Source: CAIVPM01 sp964615145
Lineage (GTDB): Bacteria; Bacteroidota; Bacteroidia; Chitinophagales; Chitinophagaceae
Direction: 5' to 3'
Assembly: GCA_964615145.1 (NCBI GenBank)
Contig: CAZTOP010000012.1
Location: 1 to 64,000 of the forward strand
Length of the DNA: 64,000 bases
The notes below the pieces were generated by a model. The model had not been told where the DNA came from, ran no database searches, and saw only the letters and a list, made by a program, of their open reading frames with translations. Shown one piece after another: positions 16,646 through 24,994 of this stretch. The position numbers and the translations under genes are program-made. The stretch's first letter is position 1. Each line of letters opens with the position of its first letter.

Positions 16646-16951
16646 TTATTTTGATTTTAATGTAAAATATTTTTTATCCTCAAAGGGTATTTGCGTTGCT
16701 GATATGCCTTGAATTTTATTCAGTCTATCATCGTGTTTTTTACTGCTTTCTTTTAACTCGTCTATTTTTTCTTTGATGTCTTTCCTTTCAGTCATACCAA
16801 CAGCAACGGCTGTTTTTATGTCTGAAATATTCTCCATCATTTTGTCTTGGTTATCTATAATTCTTGTTCCTAAAAACCCTCCCAATGCTGCTACTAATCC
16901 AAGTAGCCAATTAGTTAGATTGTCTGAAATTAATTTCGGCATCTTTATCAT
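16646..16951 (-). CDS. Single-span coiled-coil membrane protein, holin-associated (XhlA/BhlA-like topology)
   Basis: 101 residues. One N-terminal membrane segment ('LTNWLLGLVAALGGFLGTRII') is followed by a charged heptad-rich helix ('DIKEKIDELKESSKKHDDRLNKI'). Hemolysin XhlA-like lysis proteins share this layout, although there the helix precedes the membrane segment. A role in lysis is inferred from position. Confidence 0.5.
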   Translation of the reverse strand: MIKMPKLISDNLTNWLLGLVAALGGFLGTRIIDNQDKMMENISDIKTAVAVGMTERKDIKEKIDELKESSKKHDDRLNKIQGISATQIPFEDKKYFTLKSK

Positions 16952-17011
16952 AAATTTTAATGGTCATAGAATAATATTGGCTTTGTTTTATTTTATAAAT
17001 TGTGCTGTTAG

Positions 17012-17800
17012 TTATCTATAAAAATATCCTTGTATTATTATTGCTGATTGTTCTTTAAAAAATGTGTACTCATATAAATTAGTGCCTACTCTATAAGCAT
17101 TTACATTAATATTTACAACTCCACAACTCAAAGTAATTCTATCGTTAGGGTCTGTTTTTCCTTTGATAATATTACCCATAAAATCAGTTAAATAAAATCC
17201 TACATTATAGTTACCTGTACCACTATAAACCCTCTTTATAAACCTAATATTTGAGCCTGTGTAAGATGCTGTGAAAGTATTATAATCAGATGTTGTAATT
17301 AATACACCTTGCGAAGTAGCTACATTTAATCTTGTTAATCCTGTTGTGGTATCTCTTACAATATCCCAATTCCCTAACCTTTCAGATTTAGTCCAATTGG
17401 ATGTATTATTCCCTTTAATCTCACCTGCATTGGCTACAATAGTTCCTATATTCATATCGCAGTAATCAAATCCTACTGTATATCCTACTGTTGCATATTT
17501 AGAAAGTATATCATCGCCTGTGGCTAACCAACTAACTACTCTTTTTACTTTTGGATAATAAACTCTAATATTCCCATTAGGCAATGCTTTTACACTATCT
17601 AGATTTACTCTATCGTGTCCGCTTGATTGAGTTGTAAATTTCCATTCAATTAATGAGTTTGCTACATTTTTAACCACAGGAACAATTGCACCTGCTGCTA
17701 CTACTAACGTGTCTTGCTGCGTTGTTCTAGCATTTGATAAATCTGTTTTTTGGCAACTGCAAAAAATAATAATTGTTGTTAAAATTGATAAGTATTTCAT
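17012..17800 (-). CDS. Phage-encoded lipoprotein of unknown function
   Basis: 262 residues with a lipoprotein signal peptide (MKYLSILTTIIIFCSC, lipobox FCSC). The remainder looks like beta-rich receptor-binding or fibre material ('YVYNVGFYLTDFMGNI'-like repeats of short strands). It is 4 bp downstream of a signal-peptide fibre gene and precedes the lysis genes. It could be a lysogenic-conversion surface protein or a fibre-associated protein; nothing in the sequence decides this. Confidence 0.55.
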   Translation of the reverse strand: MKYLSILTTIIIFCSCQKTDLSNARTTQQDTLVVAAGAIVPVVKNVANSLIEWKFTTQSSGHDRVNLDSVKALPNGNIRVYYPKVKRVVSWLATGDDILSKYATVGYTVGFDYCDMNIGTIVANAGEIKGNNTSNWTKSERLGNWDIVRDTTTGLTRLNVATSQGVLITTSDYNTFTASYTGSNIRFIKRVYSGTGNYNVGFYLTDFMGNIIKGKTDPNDRITLSCGVVNINVNAYRVGTNLYEYTFFKEQSAIIIQGYFYR

Positions 17801-17804
17801 AGTT

Positions 17805-19010
17805 TTAATTATTAGTAAAATAAGAACCTGCTATTTGCAAGTATTGGATATTTTGTGCTGAACAAGTCATACGTATTGCAGGCGTACCTCCATTCCTATT
17901 AATATTAGCGTTTAACAGATTTATAATTGTTCTGGTATTACCCCCGTTGCAAGAAAGAGGAATCAATACATCATTAGTGCCTGGTGTTAATGGGTCGGTG
18001 ATTAATGTAGGTGTAGGCATATCTGTTGGGATAGATATTACAACTGCTGTTATCCCTGAAGCAGCAACGCTGTAAGAAAGGTTTAATCTGAATGTTACAA
18101 CTCGCCCATTTTGCGACCATTCATAAGTATTGTAAGTAGTGCCACTTGGTGCTGTTGTCCCTGTAAAAGTTATTAAACCCGAAGGCAAAGTCTTTTCTGT
18201 ACTATCAATCCTCTTAGGTAAATCAGCATTTACAAGACTTCTAAATGTCGGTGTTCCACTTGAACCGTTAGGAGATGCAAGAACTTTATTAGCCGTTTGC
18301 GTTGCTAAGGTTTGTGTGATAACTCCCGTTGTTGCCGACTTTACAAACGCTGCAGGTGTTGTAAATATTACTCCTGTGTTTACTAATCGTATGCTATCAA
18401 TACCACCTAATCCGCTAACTGTTGGAGTTGGAATATTTAATGTGTTACTGCTTAATGTAGCAGCACCACTTGAACCTGTTGTTGTAAGACTTGTAATTCT
18501 ATTGGTATATGCAACATCCCAAAGGCTTTGAGATGCCGTTGTTGGCAATGAATATCCACTTGCATAGGTAATTCCTAGCGTTCCACTTGTTGTTATTGGC
18601 GAACCACTAATACTAAAGCCTGTTGGAACGGTAGCTGCAACGCTTTTTACTGTTCCTTTACTTTCTATTATTTCTCCTAAACTATCCACAATTTTTTTTA
18701 ATCCACCACCAGTTGCAAATTTGTTTAAGCCTCTACCTGTATCGGCACTAAATACACCCGTTAAGTTATTATACAGTAAAGGAGATGTTGCAGATAATGA
18801 ACTTAATCGAATTGAAGTTAATAGCATACTATCGAAAACATTAAGTTGCCCATTCAGTAATAAATTCAAACGTTGTGCAGTAATTTGTTGCTGACTGTTT
18901 GGGACAATCCATTGATTAATTCTAGTTCTTAACTCTGCACTATTGGTAATAGTTTGACTATTACTGTTTAAGCAGATTAAAAGAAATAAAAAGATTATTA
19001 TTTTTTTCAT
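17805..19010 (-). CDS. Tail-fibre-like protein with an N-terminal Sec signal peptide
   Basis: 401 residues. The N-terminus (MKKIIIFLFLLICLNSNSQ) is a clear signal peptide. The body is rich in short G/S/T repeats seen in phage fibre shafts ('GFSISGSPITTSGTLGITYASGY', 'TANKVLASPNGSSGTPTFRSL'). A virion fibre should not need a Sec signal, so either this product is displayed by the host cell or this phage group assembles fibres with a membrane-targeted part. It follows the collar fibre gene by 1 bp. Confidence 0.65.
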   Translation of the reverse strand: MKKIIIFLFLLICLNSNSQTITNSAELRTRINQWIVPNSQQQITAQRLNLLLNGQLNVFDSMLLTSIRLSSLSATSPLLYNNLTGVFSADTGRGLNKFATGGGLKKIVDSLGEIIESKGTVKSVAATVPTGFSISGSPITTSGTLGITYASGYSLPTTASQSLWDVAYTNRITSLTTTGSSGAATLSSNTLNIPTPTVSGLGGIDSIRLVNTGVIFTTPAAFVKSATTGVITQTLATQTANKVLASPNGSSGTPTFRSLVNADLPKRIDSTEKTLPSGLITFTGTTAPSGTTYNTYEWSQNGRVVTFRLNLSYSVAASGITAVVISIPTDMPTPTLITDPLTPGTNDVLIPLSCNGGNTRTIINLLNANINRNGGTPAIRMTCSAQNIQYLQIAGSYFTNN

Positions 19011-19011
19011 G

Positions 19012-20016
19012 CTAAATTTTTATTAAAGGAAGTTTTGAATTGTTTTTAGGTCGTGTTTCAGTACCTCCAGTATCGCCTGTTCTTAAATCGGTATCTGTTC
19101 CTCCGTTTTTTCTACCGAAATTATCCGCACCGCCTCCTTGTGAATAAATGTTATTTTTATTACTTAAATAATTACCTCCACTGATAGCTCCTTTACCGTG
19201 CATTACGTGGTCATGTTCTTTAAAGCCGTCTGGTTGATACCCTCCGACATAATTCCATGACCTTTCATAATCAATGCCACGCCCCAAGTCTAAGTATCTC
19301 GTGAATAAACCTCTATCGTCTGGCAGTCTGAAAGTTGTTGTGCCATTGCCTTTGCTAAAACAACCTTGAAAGGATATATTACTTAGCCAAACACTATCAG
19401 TTAAAAGCTCTTGCCCATCTGCTAATTTGTTTACACACCATTGCCATAAACGAGGATATTGGCTACGTGTTAATATTTGCCCCATTCTTACAAGCGTATT
19501 AGGTCTTTGCTTGTAAGCATCTAAGCAATCTCCAGTTTCCAATATGCTAGGACTGCAATCAGTAACAAGCCATTCACTACCTAACTTTGTAAGTTCTATG
19601 TATTCTTGTTGTAGTAAATAAACTACATCAACGTTTTCACCGTTCAGATTGATAGTCTGCGAACTCGCAGCTTGTATTTTAACGGCTGTTCCCGATACTG
19701 TTCTAGTAGCAATTGTTAAAATGTCTCCATCATTGAAATTAGCCAAAGTGTCTAGTTGCAAAGTCACGTTTACAGTAACATTTACATAAGCCAATTTACC
19801 TGCAAACCCATTAGTAATTGTAGTATTTGCTGTAATAGCTTCAATGCTTAAAAATCTATTCTTTACTCCACTAAACTGTTTAAGCCATAGTGTCCTATTA
19901 GCTAATTGTTTTGGCTGCACGTTTGATGTACCAGTAGCCCCACCTTTTACGAGGTCGGTTTCTTCTATCTGGTAAATACCATTTTCCCAATTTGAGGTTT
20001 CTGTTAAATTTGCCAT
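19012..20016 (-). CDS. Tail fibre / receptor-binding protein with phage tail collar domain
   Basis: 334 residues. The N-terminal part is a beta-rich baseplate-binding segment; the C-terminal half has the tail collar signature: 'GQILTRSQYPRLWQWC' early, 'FRLPDDRGLFTRYLDLG' in the middle and 'GGTETRPKNNSKLPLIKI' at the end, with the metal-type 'EHDHVMHG'. Such proteins form trimeric fibres that contact the host surface. It is not linked to the DGR in this window: none of the variable repeats falls in it. Confidence 0.85.
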   Translation of the reverse strand: MANLTETSNWENGIYQIEETDLVKGGATGTSNVQPKQLANRTLWLKQFSGVKNRFLSIEAITANTTITNGFAGKLAYVNVTVNVTLQLDTLANFNDGDILTIATRTVSGTAVKIQAASSQTINLNGENVDVVYLLQQEYIELTKLGSEWLVTDCSPSILETGDCLDAYKQRPNTLVRMGQILTRSQYPRLWQWCVNKLADGQELLTDSVWLSNISFQGCFSKGNGTTTFRLPDDRGLFTRYLDLGRGIDYERSWNYVGGYQPDGFKEHDHVMHGKGAISGGNYLSNKNNIYSQGGGADNFGRKNGGTDTDLRTGDTGGTETRPKNNSKLPLIKI

Positions 20017-20018
20017 TA

Positions 20019-20459
20019 CTAATTATTTATGGTTACTATCCAGTAACCTGTTAAAGTCAAGCCAGACGGAACACTCAAATCCGCTGTTGCTTTTCTTGCA
20101 CATAAAACACTACCACTATTCAACAATCCTAACTCTTTTACAACCATGCCGCCAAGTGCAACACCAGTAAAAGAGAACTCAAACTTTACTTGATTTGCAG
20201 AGGGATAACTAACCGCCGAAACTGTTGTCTCAACTGAATTTGTAATAGTTGTGTCTCCATCCGCAGCAGCAGTATTGCTACTCCCTGCTTGTACTTTTGT
20301 GATGGGTAAACCTGCACCACTACCACCTAACAATTTTGCAACATTTTCTTTACCTAATGCTACTACTAAGTTTTTTTGAACGGGGTATTTTTGAAACACT
20401 AATCCTTTACTATCTGTTAAGAATAAATGTATTTCGCCTGTTGTTTTTATTGCTTCCAT
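20019..20459 (-). CDS. Baseplate/fibre adaptor protein
   Basis: 146 residues, beta-rich, without signal peptide. Its position between tail protein I and the collar fibre fits a tail fibre adaptor or connector. I recognise no named family; the segment 'LVVALGKENVAKLLGGSG' resembles the N-terminal part of several uncharacterised phage structural proteins. Confidence 0.55.
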   Translation of the reverse strand: MEAIKTTGEIHLFLTDSKGLVFQKYPVQKNLVVALGKENVAKLLGGSGAGLPITKVQAGSSNTAAADGDTTITNSVETTVSAVSYPSANQVKFEFSFTGVALGGMVVKELGLLNSGSVLCARKATADLSVPSGLTLTGYWIVTINN

Positions 20460-20460
20460 T

Positions 20461-21093
20461 TTAAACTATTTGAATGAAAATAATATCGCTATCACTTCCA
20501 TAATTTTTAGAGCCGTTGTAACTGAAATTGCCATTGTACTTAAAATCACCACCTACGCTTAAGCCGTCCGTCATTAAAGCATCTTGTCTAAAATCTGCAT
20601 CGACTGTAATGCTGTCGTCAATTGCTATTTCAACATTTACATCTACTAAATGGCTTCGTGCATTTTTCCAAATAGCAACCATATCTTTCAATTGCTGTAT
20701 CTGTGTTGCACTAATCGTTTTGCCTAATATGTTTACTTTAATACTAAACTTTGCCCAATGCCCTGCAACGTGTTCAGTTATTACAGCATCTCCAAAACCT
20801 ATACTTTTTAAACTCTCTTCAACTGCGTATAAAGTGCCTTTATATCTGTGTAGCTGAATACCTTTTTTTATCAAGTCTCTACGTTCATCGTCATTGGTTG
20901 TAAGTCCAAAACCTTTAACTCCCAAAACGTCAAATTGATATGCCACATCTTCAAGTAATTCACTAGGTATGTTATCAACCAAATCAATCAGTATTTTATC
21001 TAACTGAATATCACTAAACCGCTCTTTTACTAACACATCAAATGCTGCAAACTCTGGTATATGTCTTACGCTATCTGCTAATACGTTACCCAT
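20461..21093 (-). CDS. Phage tail protein I (GpI family)
   Basis: The ATG at 21093 (MGNVLADSVRHIPEFAAFDVL) overlaps the stop of the baseplate J gene as ATGGGTAA; the longer frame begins with TTG. The pattern 'LAWQFDVLGVKG'-like ('LEDVAYQFDVLGVKGF'), 'RRDLIKKGIQLHRYKGTLYAVEESLKSIGF' and 'FSIKVNILGKTIS' is typical of P2 GpI, which closes the baseplate periphery and connects to fibres. Confidence 0.85.
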   Translation of the reverse strand: MGNVLADSVRHIPEFAAFDVLVKERFSDIQLDKILIDLVDNIPSELLEDVAYQFDVLGVKGFGLTTNDDERRDLIKKGIQLHRYKGTLYAVEESLKSIGFGDAVITEHVAGHWAKFSIKVNILGKTISATQIQQLKDMVAIWKNARSHLVDVNVEIAIDDSITVDADFRQDALMTDGLSVGGDFKYNGNFSYNGSKNYGSDSDIIFIQIV

Positions 21094-22189
21094 TTGCAAA
21101 ACCAATTACATTAACAGTTATATCAGTACAATTTGTATAGGTATCTACCCCAACAACAATATCGCTTGTAGGTTCGTTTACTTCACATTTGTAAACTTTA
21201 TCTTTCAACATACAAATAGCACTTATTTGACTTTTTACAACGTCAATCCCTAAACTATTTTTCTTTGATAATGTATAAGCGGCTAACAACTGTTCAACCT
21301 CTGTTTTAACAGCGTTCAAGTTTTGCCCTGTAAACAAAGTCAAATCAACATCAATAGTGAAGTCTTCTACTGTTGGAGCTAACACCTCAACTGTATCGGT
21401 TAAGGGTCTTACTTTTTTATCGTTCAATACTGCTTCTACTTCATCAAGTATTGGCGTGCCTGGTATTACCCCACCATCCAAAAGGGGATATACTTGTACA
21501 GTACCAGGAGTGGTACTTTGCACCGAAACATCAACAATACTTGGACTTGCTGTAAAGGCAAAATATTTATAAGCATCTTCTGGACCTGCTGTGCTAAATT
21601 TACTCGGTGCTAATTGCAAACGTTTTCTATATGCTTCATCGTCTTCTTCATTTGCTCCGCCCTGTGTAATCTCTGTATTTGCAGCACTACCAACAAAGGC
21701 AATAGGATTGACTAAAATACTTATTTGTCCTGCACTATATCCATTACCCTCGATACCATCTGTTAAACATTCGCAGTCTATTGTAACATTTGTATCGGTG
21801 TCAAGTGCAACCACATCTTTTGTAGTGATAAATACTACTTTACCGTCCACACTTTGAACCCTTGTATTAAGGGGAATAGTTACCCCATTGTGACCAGTAA
21901 TTAAGTTGAATTGTATTTTACAAACTGCTTTATCTGGGCTAAGTCTCGGAGTGTCTAATCTGTCTCCCCAATAATCTAACATTATTCCAGTAGCATATTT
22001 TAAGACTCCCTGTCTTCCTGTATAATTAACCCCTGCTCTCAATATCAATTCTCTATACGCCAAAGCATTTAAGAGTAGCATTTCTGCATCTCCATCGGCT
22101 AAAATCCGTCCACTAAGCTCCTCAAACCGTTGCTTAATTTCCGCAATTACTTTAGCTGCGTCTTCGTGAATAAATTGAGTTGCCGACAT
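21086..22189 (-). CDS. Baseplate assembly protein J (GpJ family)
   Basis: 367 residues, normal for GpJ/Mu gp47. Visible features are 'YRELILRAGVNYTGRQGVLKYATGIMLDYWGDRLDTPRL' and 'GGANEEDDEAYRKRLQLAPSKFSTAGPEDAYKYFA', followed by 'VYPLLDGGVIPG'. It forms the baseplate wedge with GpW. It overlaps both neighbours by a few bases, indicating translational coupling. Confidence 0.92.
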   Translation of the reverse strand: MSATQFIHEDAAKVIAEIKQRFEELSGRILADGDAEMLLLNALAYRELILRAGVNYTGRQGVLKYATGIMLDYWGDRLDTPRLSPDKAVCKIQFNLITGHNGVTIPLNTRVQSVDGKVVFITTKDVVALDTDTNVTIDCECLTDGIEGNGYSAGQISILVNPIAFVGSAANTEITQGGANEEDDEAYRKRLQLAPSKFSTAGPEDAYKYFAFTASPSIVDVSVQSTTPGTVQVYPLLDGGVIPGTPILDEVEAVLNDKKVRPLTDTVEVLAPTVEDFTIDVDLTLFTGQNLNAVKTEVEQLLAAYTLSKKNSLGIDVVKSQISAICMLKDKVYKCEVNEPTSDIVVGVDTYTNCTDITVNVIGFANG

Positions 22190-23109
22190 TAGTTAATTGT
22201 TATGTTTAATGTTGCCGTTTTATAGGTTAATGTATAAAGAGCTAACACCGTTCTAAAAGTTAAAAAATCATTATTGAAATCCTCGCTAAAATCCCCTAAA
22301 ACTGTTTCAATTCCCCAATCCCCATACTTTGCATAATTGGTTCTTAGCTCTGTTAAAATTTCCGCAGGGTTTTGAAGTGTATTACTTGAATAAACTGTTT
22401 GCCCTCCATAGGTAATGCTTACTTGATAGCTTTGCCCACTTCCTTTTGTTGGTATTTCAGTCTCGATACGTGTCAGTATCAATGCTGTAATTTTTATAAA
22501 GCCAGTAGTGTATTTTGGGTCTGAAACTCTGCAATAAAGCCTATCACCTTGCAAATACCAGTTACCATAATTACCATAAGCAGCACGGCAAAAATTCAAC
22601 ATACTTACTCGGTCTGTGAATCCTCCAATTGGTGCTAAAGGATTAATCGTTAAACCATCTAAGCCAAACTCTACAAAAAACCTATCTCCGTCAATCGGAA
22701 ACATTCCTTGCAAAATCAAATCTGCTAAAATGGTAGTACTTGAAACTGCACCGTTAGCAATGAACAATTCAAACAAACTCTCTACGCCGTCACCTGCTTT
22801 GTAAACGATAATAAATTGCAGTTTATCCACACTTACTTTATGTGTTACCCTTACAACTTGTATTCTTTTTTCCCAAACACTTAAAGCCTCTACAATACTT
22901 GCTTTAATACCTGCAATTGCAATGTTTGTCGGAGTTCCTAAGTATTGATAGATAGTGCTTCCAAACAAGGGTCGCATAGGGTCTGTTCCCCTTGACGTAG
23001 TTAGAATTAAGAAGATAGATTGATTAATTGCAGCTACATCTTTTACTATTTGCCCCCGTTTTAAGCCCATCGCCCAAGTTGGGCTATCTATTTGCCTAAA
23101 ATCTCCCAT
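22189..23109 (-). CDS. Baseplate wedge protein GpW/gp25 with a C-terminal extension
   Basis: Residues 1-110 form a gp25-like wedge domain ('RGTDPMRPLFGSTIYQYLGTP ... EALSVWEKRIQVVRV'). The remaining 190 residues are not found in P2 GpW and have no recognised domain. The ATG at 23109 is supported by its fixed distance to the late promoter element shared with the capsid gene. It is the first gene of the baseplate-fibre-lysis operon, which needs its own promoter because the cargo island interrupts the tail genes. Confidence 0.82.
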   Translation of the reverse strand: MGDFRQIDSPTWAMGLKRGQIVKDVAAINQSIFLILTTSRGTDPMRPLFGSTIYQYLGTPTNIAIAGIKASIVEALSVWEKRIQVVRVTHKVSVDKLQFIIVYKAGDGVESLFELFIANGAVSSTTILADLILQGMFPIDGDRFFVEFGLDGLTINPLAPIGGFTDRVSMLNFCRAAYGNYGNWYLQGDRLYCRVSDPKYTTGFIKITALILTRIETEIPTKGSGQSYQVSITYGGQTVYSSNTLQNPAEILTELRTNYAKYGDWGIETVLGDFSEDFNNDFLTFRTVLALYTLTYKTATLNITIN

Positions 23110-23113
23110 ACTG

Positions 23114-23159
23114 CTAAACTATAATACTATATAGAGGGGTTATAGAACGATTATAGAAC
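23114..23159 (-). promoter_or_regulatory. Late promoter element upstream of the baseplate operon
   Basis: On the minus strand the 20-mer at 23140-23159 consists of GTTCTATAA, TC, GTTCTATAA. It is followed after 18 bp by TAGTTTAG (23121-23114), a near match to the TAnnTTTG -7 box, and the ATG begins 12 bp after the first T of that box. The capsid gene has the same element with the same two distances. Confidence 0.7.
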
Positions 23160-23216
23160 CAAAAAACATTTATTAAAAATCAATGAGTTAGAAAATATTT
23201 TAAAAATAATTGATAA

Positions 23217-23262
23217 AATGTTTACATAATATCAAAATAACCCTTAGTTTTGTGTAAACATT
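23217..23262 (+). promoter_or_regulatory. Promoter and inverted-repeat operator of the cargo island
   Basis: The -7 box TAGTTTTG (23245-23252) matches TAnnTTTG. It is flanked by a perfect 10-bp inverted repeat, AATGTTTACA (23217-23226) and TGTAAACATT (23253-23262). The same TGTTTACA core lies after the -7 box of the island's last gene, so a shared repressor is plausible. Confidence 0.55.
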
Positions 23263-23280
23263 AAATCAAAAGGAATAAAA

Positions 23281-23493
23281 ATGACTATTCAAACTAAAAA
23301 ACTTCAACTTGTAGAAGTTCCTGTACAATATCAAAAAGAAGAAAATTGTGTAGCTTTTCAAATGGTTCAATTGACTTACTCTTTTTATGGTAAAGAAATG
23401 ATTGAAATGTTCGATACTAAAATATTAAAAAATGGTGAGCAAATAGTAATTAACGGTAACGGATTTATAAAAAATGGTTTTAAAATTAATTAA
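23281..23493 (+). CDS. Small protein of unknown function, cargo island
   Basis: 70 residues without recognised motif, mostly beta-prone. First gene after the island promoter, opposite in direction to the tail genes around it. Start ATG follows AAAGGAATAAAA, a possible ribosome binding region. Confidence 0.6.
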   Translation: MTIQTKKLQLVEVPVQYQKEENCVAFQMVQLTYSFYGKEMIEMFDTKILKNGEQIVINGNGFIKNGFKIN

Positions 23494-23512
23494 TCAATAA
23501 ATAACAAACAAA

Positions 23513-24157
23513 ATGGCAAACACTTACCACAAATTAGCACCAAACGTTTTTGTAGCAAAATGCACAGAACACTATCAAAAAGGAGATTTAATTAATGTGA
23601 CTACCAAATACGGTAAAGAAAACGAAAGCATCGTTTTTAACCTGGTCGCAACAAAAGACGGTTTCAATTACTATTCAATCGTTAGGGCTGACGGTTTTAA
23701 TGTGCAGGAATGGGCAAAAAGAAAAGCCGAAAGGCTCGAAAACGCTGCCTTGAATGCTGAAAACAAAAGTAATGAGTATTACAAGGCATCACAAGAGGGT
23801 AAAGACTTTTTAAGTTTGGGAGAACCTATAAAAATCGGGCATCATTCAGAAAAACGTCACAGAGCTTTAATAGATAGGAATTGGAATAGAATGGGTAAAA
23901 GTGTTGAATTTTCAAACAAAGCTGCTGAATACGAAAGCCGTGTAGAGTATTGGGCGGCTAAAGCAAACACCATTAATTTATCAATGCCAGAGAGTTTAGA
24001 ATTTTATGAGTTTGAACTTGAAAAAGCAAAAATGAAACACGAGGGTTTGAAAAATGGTACTGTTGAAAGGTCGCACTCATTTTCTTTAACATACGCTAAA
24101 AAAGAAGTGAACGAGTTGGAGAAAAAAGTAGCGTTGGCAAAACGTTTATGGGCTTAA
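23513..24157 (+). CDS. DUF3560 family protein
   Basis: 214 residues. The DUF3560 pattern is clear: 'KRKAERLENAALNAENKSNEYYKAS', 'GEPIKIGHHSEKRHRALIDRNWNRMGKSVEFSNKAAEYESRVEYW', with a helical C-terminal part. Proteins of this family are carried by plasmids, conjugative elements and phages; their activity is not known to me. Transcribed with its neighbours at 19-26 bp gaps. Confidence 0.75.
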   Translation: MANTYHKLAPNVFVAKCTEHYQKGDLINVTTKYGKENESIVFNLVATKDGFNYYSIVRADGFNVQEWAKRKAERLENAALNAENKSNEYYKASQEGKDFLSLGEPIKIGHHSEKRHRALIDRNWNRMGKSVEFSNKAAEYESRVEYWAAKANTINLSMPESLEFYEFELEKAKMKHEGLKNGTVERSHSFSLTYAKKEVNELEKKVALAKRLWA

Positions 24158-24183
24158 ATTATTAATCAACAAAAACAAATTTT

Positions 24184-24543
24184 ATGAGTATCAAACAGCA
24201 CAAAATCGAACACACGCTATCTAAAAAATACAATTACGGCGAAGATGGTATTTTGACGAGAAAGGAATTTATAAGCCTTAAAACCCAACAAGGTTTTAAG
24301 GCAATAGCTGAAAAAGTAATAAACCACGCTGCTGAAACTAAAGTAAAGGAATGGTTAAGTGCTAATGCTTGGAGCTTTCCTTTTGGCAACTCCGCACACC
24401 CTAAAACAATCGAATACAACGAAGAAAAGCAAAAGCTAGAGAATAGAATTTACAAAACAAATTACTATTTAGCCAATACTGAAACTAACACTTATCACAC
24501 AATCACTAAAACTGAATTTGATTACATAAACTCAAACTTTTAA
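24184..24543 (+). CDS. Hypothetical protein, cargo island
   Basis: 119 residues, basic, no membrane segment and no motif I recognise. Same strand and spacing as the DUF3560 gene, so likely in one operon with it. Confidence 0.55.
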   Translation: MSIKQHKIEHTLSKKYNYGEDGILTRKEFISLKTQQGFKAIAEKVINHAAETKVKEWLSANAWSFPFGNSAHPKTIEYNEEKQKLENRIYKTNYYLANTETNTYHTITKTEFDYINSNF

Positions 24544-24545
24544 AA

Positions 24546-24779
24546 ATGCCAATAAAAACTAAAACATTCGATTTTGTAAGCAGTGGTAACGGTTACAAAA
24601 GCATAGCCGTTCTAAATTGGGGAGCAAAAACAACACACATAAAAACAAACTATGTATTTGTAAAATATGTATATGCTTTTATGCAAGACCAGTTTGAAGC
24701 TGATGCAATACCAAATAGCCTAATGCAACAAATGGAAGATTTTTGTATAAGCAAAGGATTAATTTTATATAGCTACTAA
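24546..24779 (+). CDS. Hypothetical protein, cargo island
   Basis: 77 residues, soluble, no recognised motif. It starts 2 bp after the stop of the preceding gene, so translational coupling is likely. Confidence 0.5.
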   Translation: MPIKTKTFDFVSSGNGYKSIAVLNWGAKTTHIKTNYVFVKYVYAFMQDQFEADAIPNSLMQQMEDFCISKGLILYSY

Positions 24780-24783
24780 CACT

Positions 24784-24799
24784 TACTTTTGTGTTTACA
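24784..24799 (+). promoter_or_regulatory. Promoter with operator half-site before the small DNA-binding gene
   Basis: TACTTTTG (24784-24791) matches the TAnnTTTG -7 box and TGTTTACA follows directly (24792-24799), extending as the near-palindrome TGTTTACAAACA. This repeats the core of the inverted repeat at the island's first promoter. Confidence 0.5.
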
Positions 24800-24811
24800 A
24801 ACAATCAAACA

Positions 24812-24994
24812 ATGGCTAAAGCTAAGACAAAAGACAATAGAGGTGGAGCAAATCGAGGGCAAGGTAGAAAGCCTATTGACCCTGCATTGAAAGTAGTAAA
24901 CAATACTTCAATAGTCGCTTTTCGTGTTAAGAAAGAACAAGTAGAACCAGTAAAAAAATTGGTAAACGATTATCTTAAATCGGAGTGCCAGTAG
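24812..24994 (+). CDS. Small GRKP-type DNA-binding protein (ribbon-helix-helix candidate)
   Basis: I take the ATG at 24812 (MAKAKTKDNRGGANRGQGRKP); the frame can be read from a GTG at 24791, but that lies in the promoter. 60 residues, with a basic Gly/Arg-rich N-terminus followed by 'VVAFRVKKEQVEPVKKLVNDYL'-like strand-helix order as in CopG/MetJ-type proteins. The last 20 bp overlap the 3' end of the convergent tail spike gene. It may be the repressor of the island's two promoters. Confidence 0.6.
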   Translation: MAKAKTKDNRGGANRGQGRKPIDPALKVVNNTSIVAFRVKKEQVEPVKKLVNDYLKSECQ

